From assembly GCA_023245475.1 (NCBI GenBank), contig JAHFKF010000087.1, positions 1 through 5,392 on the forward strand: a stretch of DNA of 5,392 nucleotides. The letters are read 5' to 3'. The stretch is from Candidatus Levyibacteriota bacterium (GTDB taxonomy: Bacteria; Patescibacteriota; Microgenomatia; Levybacterales; UBA12049). Positions within the stretch are counted from its first letter, which is position 1. Every line of letters starts with the position of its first letter. Positions 1-5,392 of this stretch are shown here, one piece after another. Below the pieces are notes generated by a model, which had not been told where the DNA came from, did no database searches, and saw nothing but the letters and a program-made list of their open reading frames with translations. A program made the translations under genes and the position numbers.

Positions 1-682
1 TAATGAAATTAAAGGCAGAAGCATTAAGCAGACCAAAGAGTACAAGAAAGAGAATGGATTGTGTCGAGATGTCTAATGTAATGGTTTCAAAGGCTTGAGT
101 TGCAAGTCCACTTACAAGAACCGCAAGTCCCACGCTCCATAGCGTAATTGTCTCCGCGCTGTTGCCTCTCTTGGACATGATGCGGCTACAGATGACATAA
201 AAAGCAAACGTGCAAGCAACTCCAAGTGCATACGTGTTGCCGAGTAAGTATTTGCCTAGATCTGTCGGGTCAAACAGTAAAAAGAGAGCACAGGCAAGTA
301 ATATAAATGCAACCCACAACCTTTTAGTAATGTGTTCTTTGAGGACAAAGTATGCCAGAATCGCAGTAACGATAGGATAGGCTGACATCACAAAAAGCGT
401 GTTACTTATGGTGTTGTGGTAGATGGCCAGGGTGTAGAGAATGATTTGGAGACCAAATCCAATGCTTCCCATAAAGAACATAAGCAGGTAATCTTTTGGA
501 TGCTTAAGAAGGAGCGGCTTTCTTCGTGCCAGGACAATCAGAGCAGTAATAGCCAATGAAACCACCAGTCGCAAGAACGTTTGCAGATAAGGGCCTGTGT
601 CAATGCTCAGTACTTTGACAAGAACTCCCATGGAAGCATAACAAAGTGAAGCAAGAACCAAGAAAAGGTAGCCTTTATTCAT
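1..682 (-). CDS. DMT-superfamily (EamA-type) transporter, 3' end cut off
   Basis: Reading the minus strand from an ATG at 682-680 gives 227 residues without a stop, running off the window at position 1. The protein is almost entirely hydrophobic. I count eight membrane segments, near residues 4-22, 33-52, 65-87, 95-114, 122-137, 150-168, 180-197 and 209-226, so about two of the usual ten are missing. The segment around P103 to E116 (AYPIVTAILAYFVLKE) is the typical end of the first EamA repeat; a second repeat begins near residue 148. Family members are inner-membrane permeases or exporters of metabolites and amino acids, but the substrate cannot be told from sequence. The start is supported by a consensus TATAAT ending only 7 bases before the ATG. 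The gene follows the receiver gene on the same strand after about 52 bases. The family call is firm; the substrate is unknown. Confidence 0.9.
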   Translation of the reverse strand, partial: MNKGYLFLVLASLCYASMGVLVKVLSIDTGPYLQTFLRLVVSLAITALIVLARRKPLLLKHPKDYLLMFFMGSIGFGLQIILYTLAIYHNTISNTLFVMSAYPIVTAILAYFVLKEHITKRLWVAFILLACALFLLFDPTDLGKYLLGNTYALGVACTFAFYVICSRIMSKRGNSAETITLWSVGLAVLVSGLATQAFETITLDISTQSILFLVLFGLLNASAFNFI

Positions 683-689
683 TCAGGTA

Positions 690-716
690 ATTATATCCTA
701 TTTTGAAGAGCAGCAA
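690..716 (-). promoter_or_regulatory. Candidate promoter of the EamA transporter gene, leaderless
   Basis: On the minus strand a perfect TATAAT lies at 695-690, with a weak -35-like TTGCTG at 716-711 (15-base spacer). Counting seven bases past the -10 puts the transcript start at about 683, one base before the ATG at 682. No Shine-Dalgarno sequence is present. The -10 match is seen directly; the leaderless transcript is inferred. Confidence 0.5.
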
Positions 717-734
717 TAGAGGCTGGCTGTGCCA

Positions 735-1115
735 TTAGGCGGCTTTTGTTCCTTGCGTAAGGGTGCGGATTTTGTTGGTAAGGTCTTGCGGATCAATTTG
801 GTACTTTAAGATGTAATCAATTGCCCCGTGTTCAATCGCATCATGCATCATATCTGGTTCTGAGTAGTTAGAGACAAGAGCAACGGGAATATCAGCTGTC
901 TTAGGATCACTTTTCAAAGTCTGTAAGACTTCGTTGCCTTTGATATCAGGAAGGATTTGGTCGAGGAGAATAAAGTCGGGGATATTATTTTGAGCCTGCT
1001 CGATTCCCATTTTGCCCGTAACAGCACTCAATACTACAAAGCCATCTTTGGTTAATGCCGTTGTCCAGATAGCAACTACAGCCTCGTCATCGTCAATAAT
1101 AAGAACCTTCATCAT
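735..1115 (-). CDS. Stand-alone response-regulator receiver protein (CheY-like)
   Basis: This is a single receiver domain of about 126 residues with no output domain. Counting from the ATG at 1115, the acidic pocket is D8, D9 and D10 (VLIIDDDE), the phosphoacceptor is D52 (ILLDQILPD), the switch serine is S82 (ALVSNYS), and the conserved lysine is K104 (YILKYQ). All residues needed for aspartate phosphorylation are present. Such proteins receive phosphate from a histidine kinase and act by protein contact; no kinase is visible here. The start is uncertain: ATGs exist at 1115 and 1112, and the frame can be extended to a TTG at 1121 (128 residues). I prefer an ATG because both ATGs still precede the conserved first strand. 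The gene is divergent from argS and lies upstream of the transporter gene on the same strand, so the two may be co-transcribed. The regulated process is unknown. Confidence 0.9.
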   Translation of the reverse strand: MMKVLIIDDDEAVVAIWTTALTKDGFVVLSAVTGKMGIEQAQNNIPDFILLDQILPDIKGNEVLQTLKSDPKTADIPVALVSNYSEPDMMHDAIEHGAIDYILKYQIDPQDLTNKIRTLTQGTKAA

Positions 1116-1130
1116 TTTCAAAGTAACAGG

Positions 1131-1136
1131 ATTCTA
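1131..1136 (-). promoter_or_regulatory. Candidate -10 box for the receiver gene
   Basis: Minus-strand TAGAAT (5 of 6 matches to TATAAT) lies at 1136-1131. The predicted transcript start is near 1124, giving a leader of about 9 bases to the ATG at 1115, or about 3 bases to the TTG at 1121. I see no convincing -35 box at the proper distance, so this rests on one hexamer. Confidence 0.35.
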
Positions 1137-1165
1137 GAAAAAAAGCAAGTAAGGAATTATTGCGA

Positions 1166-1193
1166 TTGTGGCATCAAGCGAAAATGGTATAAT
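1166..1193 (+). promoter_or_regulatory. Extended -10 promoter of argS, leaderless
   Basis: TGGTATAAT at 1185-1193 is a perfect extended -10 element (TG, one base, TATAAT). A weak -35-like TTGTGG lies at 1166-1171 with a 16-base spacer. The predicted transcript start is about 1200-1201, two or three bases before the argS ATG at 1203, so the mRNA would be essentially leaderless. No Shine-Dalgarno sequence lies in front of the ATG. It sits back to back with the receiver-gene promoter in a gap of under 90 bases. Confidence 0.6.
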
Positions 1194-1202
1194 TATAAGC
1201 AC

Positions 1203-2978
1203 ATGATAAAACACACCTTACTAACAGCACTGACTACCATTCTTGCGGAGATGGGATTAACTGACTCGATGCCAGCCGTTGATTATCCAACAGATCCTGC
1301 GCATGGAGATTATGCATCAAACATCGCGTTGGTCGCAGCAAAAAAACTTGGGAAGAATCCCCGCGACTTGGCTGAGGAGATAGCAAAGAAACTTACTGAT
1401 GCTTTGCCAGATCTTATTGCAAAGACTGAGGTCGCAGGTCCTGGGTTTATCAATGTATGGATCAAGGATGACGCATTAATGGGCACCCTCAACGTGCAGA
1501 CGATGTCATCTCTTCTTGCAGGCAAAAAGATGGTCGTTGAATATACCGATCCGAATCCTTTTAAGGAATTTCACATAGGGCATTTATACAGTAATATTGT
1601 TGGAGAGAGTGTTGCTCGGCTATTACAGGCCTGTGGAGCAACAGTATGGAAAGCCGACTACTTTGGGGATGTTGGCATGCATGTCTCAAAAGCAATCTGG
1701 GGACTTCTTGGAAAGTTTGAGAAAGAGCAACTGACTATCGATGCCATAAACGACTGGGATCTTACCAAAAAGATTAATTACTTTGGACAGGCATATGCCG
1801 CAGGTGCAACAGCATATGAAGAAGATGCTTCAGCAAAAGAAGATATGAAGGAATTAAACTTCCTGATATTTAAGGCAGCTCAGGAAGTTGTACTACAGCA
1901 GTTTAAAGAAAAGCCACAAATTGATTATGAGCGATTTATTAAATCCGGCAAATATGATTATGAGCAGATTAAGCATATCTATGAGCTTGGAAGGGAATGG
2001 AGTTTAGCGTACTTTGAATTGATTTATAAACGATTGGGGACAAAGTTTGATGGCTATTATCCAGAAAGCCGAACAGGTGAATATGGCTATCAGATGGTAA
2101 TGGATGGACTTGCCAAAGGTGTTTTTGAAAAAGGTGATGGAGGGGCAATTATCTTTCCTGGGTCAAAGCACGGTTTGCATGAACGAGTATTTATCAATTC
2201 ACTCGGGCTTCCCACATATGAAACAAAAGATTTTGGTAATGCCGTTGCAAAGTCGGTTGATTTTCCGTATGATCAGTCGCTTGTCGTTACTGGCAATGAA
2301 ATCAACGATTACTTTCAGGTGATTATCAAAGCATTGTCGCTGCTCAATCCTCAGCTGGGGGAGAAGACAATCCATCTTGGTCACGGTATGGTGCGCCTTC
2401 CAGAAGGTAAGATGTCCAGTAGAACCGGTAAGATTAAAACAGGTGAGTCACTGCTTGATGAAGCACACTCGCGTGCCAAAGCAATTGCTGAAGACAGCAA
2501 TGACGATCTTGCTGAGATGATCGGACAAGCTGCTATTAAATATGCATTACTAAAGCAGGGGATAGGGCGTGATGTGATCTTTAATTTTGAAGAATCCATT
2601 TCCTTTGAGGGCAATTCTGGACCGTATCTTCAATATACGTATGTGCGGACGCGAAGCGTGTTGAAGAGAGCTGAGAATGGAGAGCTGAGAGCTGAGAACG
2701 GAGAGCTAAGAATAGAGAAGGAAGAACGTGCTCTTCTGAGACTCCTTGCTCGGTATCCTGAGATCGTGGAAGACGCTGCAATCAGATATGCACCAAACGT
2801 ACTGTGTACCTATTTGTTTGAATTAGCACAGGCATTTAACGGCTTTTATCAAAAGCATCAGATTGTCAAAGCACCCGAAGAAAGCAGAGCTTTTAGAATT
2901 TCTCTCACTTCATCAGTGGGGAAGACGTTGCAATCAGGACTACTCCTTCTTGGTATCAAGGCTCCAGAGAAGATGTAG
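1203..2978 (+). CDS. argS: Arginyl-tRNA synthetase (class I)
   Basis: The 591-residue product charges tRNA-Arg with arginine using ATP in the cytoplasm; the length is normal for the family (about 550-600). Residues 1-88 form the ArgRS N-terminal tRNA-binding domain, ending in the typical GPGFINVWI. The class I catalytic domain follows, with the HIGH signature at 124-127 in DPNPFKEFHIGHLYSN and the KMSKS-type loop at 403-407 (KMSSR, then TGK). From about residue 475 (GPYLQYTYVRTRS) comes the DALR anticodon-binding domain, ending in the usual LLLGIKAPEKM. The ATG at 1203 is chosen because it begins the conserved N-terminal helix and sits just behind a TATAAT box. An oddity is residues 489-509, RAENGEL twice and then RIEKEER, encoded by tandem 7-base repeats at the junction of the catalytic and anticodon domains. 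Nothing suggests loss of function. ArgRS enzymes normally need bound tRNA to activate arginine. Confidence 0.98.
   Translation: MIKHTLLTALTTILAEMGLTDSMPAVDYPTDPAHGDYASNIALVAAKKLGKNPRDLAEEIAKKLTDALPDLIAKTEVAGPGFINVWIKDDALMGTLNVQTMSSLLAGKKMVVEYTDPNPFKEFHIGHLYSNIVGESVARLLQACGATVWKADYFGDVGMHVSKAIWGLLGKFEKEQLTIDAINDWDLTKKINYFGQAYAAGATAYEEDASAKEDMKELNFLIFKAAQEVVLQQFKEKPQIDYERFIKSGKYDYEQIKHIYELGREWSLAYFELIYKRLGTKFDGYYPESRTGEYGYQMVMDGLAKGVFEKGDGGAIIFPGSKHGLHERVFINSLGLPTYETKDFGNAVAKSVDFPYDQSLVVTGNEINDYFQVIIKALSLLNPQLGEKTIHLGHGMVRLPEGKMSSRTGKIKTGESLLDEAHSRAKAIAEDSNDDLAEMIGQAAIKYALLKQGIGRDVIFNFEESISFEGNSGPYLQYTYVRTRSVLKRAENGELRAENGELRIEKEERALLRLLARYPEIVEDAAIRYAPNVLCTYLFELAQAFNGFYQKHQIVKAPEESRAFRISLTSSVGKTLQSGLLLLGIKAPEKM
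2666..2721 (+). repeat. In-frame tandem heptamer array inside argS
   Basis: Eight consecutive 7-base units can be read: gagagct, gagaatg, gagagct, gagagct, gagaacg, gagagct, aagaata, gagaagg. Three units make 21 bases, so the array keeps frame and encodes RAENGEL, RAENGEL and the decayed RIEKEER (residues 489-509). The two 21-base copies at 2667-2687 and 2688-2708 differ at only two positions. The purine-rich composition differs from the surrounding coding sequence, which suggests slippage expansion or insertion of a dispersed short repeat into a tolerant linker. Confidence 0.85.
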
Positions 2979-2991
2979 TCAAATTTAGTTA

Positions 2992-3021
2992 TTGACAAGC
3001 CCCTAGTAGATTTGATGTACT
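2992..3021 (+). promoter_or_regulatory. Candidate promoter of the surface-protein operon
   Basis: A perfect -35 TTGACA lies at 2992-2997, followed after 18 bases by TGTACT (4 of 6 matches) at 3016-3021. An upstream TG at 3013-3014 gives an extended -10. The predicted start is near 3028, with a leader of about 27 bases before the ATG at 3055. This would let the two surface genes be expressed independently of argS, whose stop codon is only 13 bases upstream of the -35 box. Confidence 0.5.
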
Positions 3022-3023
3022 AG
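3003..3023. repeat. Inverted repeat overlapping the -10 region
   Basis: CTAGTA at 3003-3008 is the reverse complement of TACTAG at 3018-3023, separated by nine bases. The perfect arms lie in the spacer and over the putative -10 box, a common place for a repressor operator. The arms are only six bases long, so chance is possible. Confidence 0.35.
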
Positions 3024-3024
3024 A

Positions 3025-3044
3025 TGTGTCCGTGAAAAGACACA
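3025..3044 (+). other. Six-base-pair hairpin in the leader of the surface operon
   Basis: TGTGTC at 3025-3030 pairs with GACACA at 3039-3044 around an eight-base loop. It falls at or just after the predicted transcript start and ends ten bases before the ATG at 3055. It could be a 5' stabilising or translation-modulating hairpin. It could also be a weak terminator for argS readthrough, but the stem is only half GC and is followed by gtcttta rather than a clean T tract, so I do not call it a terminator. Confidence 0.35.
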
Positions 3045-3054
3045 GTCTTTATCC

Positions 3055-4455
3055 ATGAAACCACAATTTCTTGAACAGTTAACTAAGCGACCAAGTATTT
3101 CGGTGATGCTTATTGCTGTACTGTTCCTTTCTCTCTTCCTCACGCTTAAAGTTTCTCAGCAGCAGCAAGAAGACCGAAGTAAAGCTGCTGGCGGCGGACC
3201 ATTCACGATTGGGACAACCACAATTGGTGACATCCTAGATACAGGAGATGGTAATGGTATTACCTGCAACAAATATACTGCAAGTAGTACCGGAACAATT
3301 AGTTCAGTAAGTGTCTATGTTGGATCTATTGATCCTACAAGCAAGAATTACTCCTTGGCAGTTTATGCTGATTCAGGTAACAACCCAACATCACGTCTTA
3401 ACGCAGCAAATGGAGTACTCACTGCAAACAGCTGGAACAGCTTGCTTCTTTCAGCACCGGTTACCCAAGGCAGTAACTACTGGCTTTGCTACAATAGCAG
3501 CACGACAAACACTGCATACAATAATATCCGATACACAGGTGGATCTACAGAGGCACTCTATAAGAATGTACCTTATAGTAGTTGGGCATCAACCTTTGGT
3601 ACCGTTGATGCCAGATGGACATCTAGCTATAGTATCTATGCAAGTGCCAATGGTGTTCCTGTTCCAACCGCGACAAGTGTGCCCACCAGTACACCAATCC
3701 CAACACCAACAACGGCACCAACCGCCACCTCAGTTCCGACTGCAACTTCTGTCCCAACATCAACCGCAGTTCCTCCAACCCCAACTCGTACGCCAACACC
3801 AGTGCCAAGTGCAACCGTTGTTCCTACCGCAGTTGCTACAGCAACAACGGCACCAACCGCCACTTCAGTCCCAACGGCAACATCCATCCCAACCATGACT
3901 CCAACGAGTATTCCCGGTGTGACACAACTTGGATTGACCCTTATGATGCATGGATTTGGCAATGCAGGGGATAGTGCAAATCCAACCGGGGCAGGCTCCT
4001 TCAATCCAGCACATCCAACACGTCCAGTGACAATTGAAGTCTTTAACCAAGCAAATCAGTTGGTCTTAACCAAGCAAGGCAATGTGATCTTTAGTAGTCC
4101 ATCCGGAAGCTTCAAAGGAACAGTTGATCTTGGAACAACGCTTGCAAGTGGTATCTATACTGTCAAGGTCAAAAGCAGCCAATTCTTAAAGGCTTTGGTT
4201 CCTGGTATCCAAACATTAAGTGGTGCCAGTACCAACTTGCCATCAACAGTGCTTATTGCAGGCGATATCAATAATGACAACGTGATCAACATTCTTGACT
4301 ACAGTGTCTTGATTGGCTGCTTCAGTGATTTCTTACCAGCCGTCAGTTGTACACCAGATCAGAAGCTCGCAGCTGATCTTACTGATGATGGTAACGTAAA
4401 CCAATTTGACTACAATCTCTTCCTCCGTGAGCTGACCAATGTTGGCGGGCAATAA
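3055..4455 (+). CDS. Membrane-anchored/secreted modular surface protein with dockerin-like C-terminus
   Basis: The protein has 466 residues. Residues 1-13 are basic and polar, and 14-32 form one hydrophobic segment, an uncleaved anchor or signal peptide. Residues 48-198 form a beta-rich domain I cannot name, with cysteines C71 and C145 that may pair. Residues 202-287 are a Pro/Thr/Ser/Ala linker with TATSVP repeats, likely extended and possibly O-glycosylated. Residues 289-400 look like a beta-sandwich (PVTIEVFNQANQLVLTKQG, then GSFKGTVDLGTTLASGIYTVKV). Residues 404-460 are dockerin type I-like: calcium loop 1 has D404, N406, D408, N412 and D415; loop 2 has D441, T443, D445, N449 and D452; C422 and C432 lie between. 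Classical dockerins bind cohesins in cellulosomes, but no cohesin or glycosidase is visible, so the partner is unknown. The next gene starts 6 bases after the stop, so both are probably one operon. The start has no Shine-Dalgarno; the TM segment follows it directly. Confidence 0.88.
   Translation: MKPQFLEQLTKRPSISVMLIAVLFLSLFLTLKVSQQQQEDRSKAAGGGPFTIGTTTIGDILDTGDGNGITCNKYTASSTGTISSVSVYVGSIDPTSKNYSLAVYADSGNNPTSRLNAANGVLTANSWNSLLLSAPVTQGSNYWLCYNSSTTNTAYNNIRYTGGSTEALYKNVPYSSWASTFGTVDARWTSSYSIYASANGVPVPTATSVPTSTPIPTPTTAPTATSVPTATSVPTSTAVPPTPTRTPTPVPSATVVPTAVATATTAPTATSVPTATSIPTMTPTSIPGVTQLGLTLMMHGFGNAGDSANPTGAGSFNPAHPTRPVTIEVFNQANQLVLTKQGNVIFSSPSGSFKGTVDLGTTLASGIYTVKVKSSQFLKALVPGIQTLSGASTNLPSTVLIAGDINNDNVINILDYSVLIGCFSDFLPAVSCTPDQKLAADLTDDGNVNQFDYNLFLRELTNVGGQ
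3658..3915 (+). repeat. Pro/Thr linker-coding repeat region
   Basis: This stretch encodes the low-complexity linker (residues 202-287), with five TATSVP-type hexapeptides at residues 205, 223, 229, 268 and 274. Within it a 52-base segment at 3707-3758 recurs at 3842-3893, 135 bases (45 codons) later. The copies match at 45 of 52 positions, including an initial run of 22 identical bases. This suggests an internal duplication that lengthened the linker. Confidence 0.8.
4264..4434 (+). other. Dockerin type I-like domain (two EF-hand-type calcium loops)
   Basis: This is the C-terminal module of the preceding surface protein. The first loop reads DINNDNVINILDY and the second DLTDDGNVNQFDY. Both keep acidic or amide ligands at positions 1, 3 (Thr in the second), 5, 9 and 12 of the loop. 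The spacer between them is 24 residues and holds two cysteines ten residues apart. The loop pattern is plainly visible; cohesin binding is not implied. Confidence 0.8.
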
Positions 4456-4461
4456 ACAAGT

Positions 4462-5392
4462 ATGCATATCAAAAAAAATCTGTTGCTTTGGGGGTTAGCT
4501 GCGGCCAATGTCGGCATTGCATTACTTGTGGCATTTCCCTTTTCTTCAAGAGCGCTTCCCGTAACGCCTACTCCATCAGAGGATGAAGCAGTTCTTGGTC
4601 AATCAGTCTGTGGCGTATTAGCCCCACTGGATATCATGCTTGTTATTGATCAATCAAGTAGTATGCTGGATGCGGATCCTTCAACAGGTAGTCCCAAAAT
4701 GGATGGAGCCAAGCAAGCTGCTACCTTTTTTGTTAATACCATTGCCGCAATAGCCCCTAAGACAAACATCGGTTTAGTCAAATTTGCGGGTAGTGTTTCT
4801 TTCCCCAATCGACCAACCGCAGCTAGTTTGGCAGTTCCTTTGACGACAAATTATACGCAGCTAAAGGCAGCGATTAATGCTATTACACCACCGCCGCTTG
4901 GCTCATCGGATGATGGTACGTGTATCGAATGTGGCCTCTTACTAGCCAATGACAATTTGGAAGCATTATCGAAAAAGAAGACGGGTAATCTGGTTATTCT
5001 GTTAACAGATGGTATTGCCAACGATACTACAACCAGTAATGGCCTTGCCAATGTTACTACTGCCGAAGCAGAAGCTGCTGCAATGAATAGAGTACTTGAG
5101 GGTGTCTCCATTCAAGATAACACCTATCATACCATTGGTGTTGGGACGGGGATAAACAATATTCATGAAGCGTTTTTGGAGCAGATTGCCGTATACAGTG
5201 GTGGGTTGTATTACAATGACCCGACAGATGGGTCACTTCAAAAAATCTTTGATAATATTCTTGATGCAGAATTTCCTTGTAAACGTGTTTCTGGAAGTGT
5301 CTTTATCGACGCAAATCAAAACAGTCACAAGGATGCTGGAGAAATTAACTATCCTGGAAGCATAACGATTAATTCCTCAACAGGGACGTTGA
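4462..5392 (+). CDS. Secreted von Willebrand factor A protein with SdrD-B-like repeat, 3' end cut off
   Basis: Translation from the ATG at 4462 gives 310 residues without a stop before the window ends. Residues 1-5 are basic and 6-26 hydrophobic, a signal peptide or anchor; there is no lipobox cysteine. Residues 57-270 are a vWA domain with a full metal-ion-dependent adhesion site: D63-x-S65-x-S67 (VIDQSSSM), probable T153 (DDGTCIECG) and D183 (LLTDGIAN). C50 and C273 flank the domain and could clamp it; C154 and C157 form a CxxC in the MIDAS loop. From residue 277 (GSVFIDANQNSHKDAGE) begins a repeat like SdrD B/Cna B modules, which are calcium-stabilised stalk units in surface adhesins; more probably follow outside the window. 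The start lies 6 bases after the preceding stop with no Shine-Dalgarno, suggesting an operon and possibly translational coupling. The role is inferred as cell-surface adhesion; the ligand is unknown. Confidence 0.9.
   Translation, partial: MHIKKNLLLWGLAAANVGIALLVAFPFSSRALPVTPTPSEDEAVLGQSVCGVLAPLDIMLVIDQSSSMLDADPSTGSPKMDGAKQAATFFVNTIAAIAPKTNIGLVKFAGSVSFPNRPTAASLAVPLTTNYTQLKAAINAITPPPLGSSDDGTCIECGLLLANDNLEALSKKKTGNLVILLTDGIANDTTTSNGLANVTTAEAEAAAMNRVLEGVSIQDNTYHTIGVGTGINNIHEAFLEQIAVYSGGLYYNDPTDGSLQKIFDNILDAEFPCKRVSGSVFIDANQNSHKDAGEINYPGSITINSSTGTL

Noticed and set aside
1116..1121. TTG at 1121 as the start of the receiver gene
   Set aside because: It would add only two residues and is a rare start; two ATGs follow immediately. 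It cannot be fully excluded because its distance to the TAGAAT box matches that of argS.
2666..2721. CRISPR-like array
   Set aside because: Seven-base units without spacers, in frame within a conserved gene; this is a simple tandem repeat.
2581..2781. Minus-strand open frame with a repeated LRSQLSALHSQLS-like peptide
   Set aside because: It is the antisense reading of the heptamer array in argS; the strongly conserved ArgRS frame occupies this region.
3025..3054. Intrinsic terminator for argS
   Set aside because: The stem has six pairs, half of them GC, and is followed by gtcttta instead of a run of T; it also lies downstream of the putative promoter of the next gene.
3311..3898. 195-residue plus-strand open frame in another phase
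   Set aside because: It lies wholly inside the surface-protein gene and gives a Gln/His/Pro-rich peptide without domain character, as expected from the repeated linker DNA read out of frame.
3636..4004. Long open frame on the minus strand, rich in Val/Gly/Ala
   Set aside because: It is the complement of the Pro/Thr linker; its VAVGTEVAVG-type repeats simply mirror the repeated codons, and the plus-strand gene is clearly real.
4851..5365. Small open frames on both strands (4851-5111 minus, 5165-5365 plus)
   Set aside because: Both lie inside the vWA gene, whose continuous frame shows an intact MIDAS domain across the whole stretch.
4462..5392. Use of an altered genetic code (TGA read as an amino acid)
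   Set aside because: All five genes read through without in-frame TGA, and the complete genes end at normal TAA or TAG stops.

Overview
This 5.4 kb window is tightly packed bacterial DNA with no stretch over 300 bases lacking a gene; the longest gaps are 52, about 85 and 76 bases. It has five protein genes: two cut by the window ends, three complete. I see no rRNA, tRNA, insertion sequence or CRISPR array. The content suggests a Candidate Phyla Radiation (Patescibacteria) bacterium, most likely of the Microgenomates group. The reasons are the dockerin-like repeat with a Pro/Thr linker on a surface protein, the free-standing receiver domain, the absence of Shine-Dalgarno sequences, and promoters placed almost on top of start codons. 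That placement is inference from style, not a phylogenetic result. No in-frame TGA or TAG is needed in any gene, so the standard code fits and the recoded Gracilibacteria/Absconditabacteria are unlikely.

Layout: (1) Positions 1-682, minus strand: 5' part of a DMT/EamA-type membrane transporter. (2) Positions 735-1115, minus strand: a stand-alone CheY-like receiver protein, upstream of and co-oriented with the transporter. (3) A compact divergent promoter region around 1116-1202. (4) Positions 1203-2978, plus strand: arginyl-tRNA synthetase, complete, carrying an in-frame array of 7-base repeats. (5) Positions 2979-3054: an intergenic region with a good promoter candidate and two inverted repeats. 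(6) Positions 3055-4455, plus: a membrane-anchored or secreted modular protein (beta-rich domain, Pro/Thr linker, second beta domain, dockerin-like pair of calcium loops). (7) Positions 4462-5392, plus, cut by the window end: a secreted von Willebrand A protein with an intact MIDAS metal site followed by the start of an SdrD-B-like repeat.

Genes 6 and 7 are 6 bases apart and probably form one transcription unit for calcium-dependent cell-surface proteins, perhaps for attachment to a host cell or to polymers. The housekeeping argS has no evident functional link to them. The receiver and transporter may share a transcript, although the transporter also has its own -10 box. The most unusual items are the heptamer array inside argS, the dockerin-like/vWA surface pair without any visible cohesin or glycosidase, and the leaderless arrangement of several starts.
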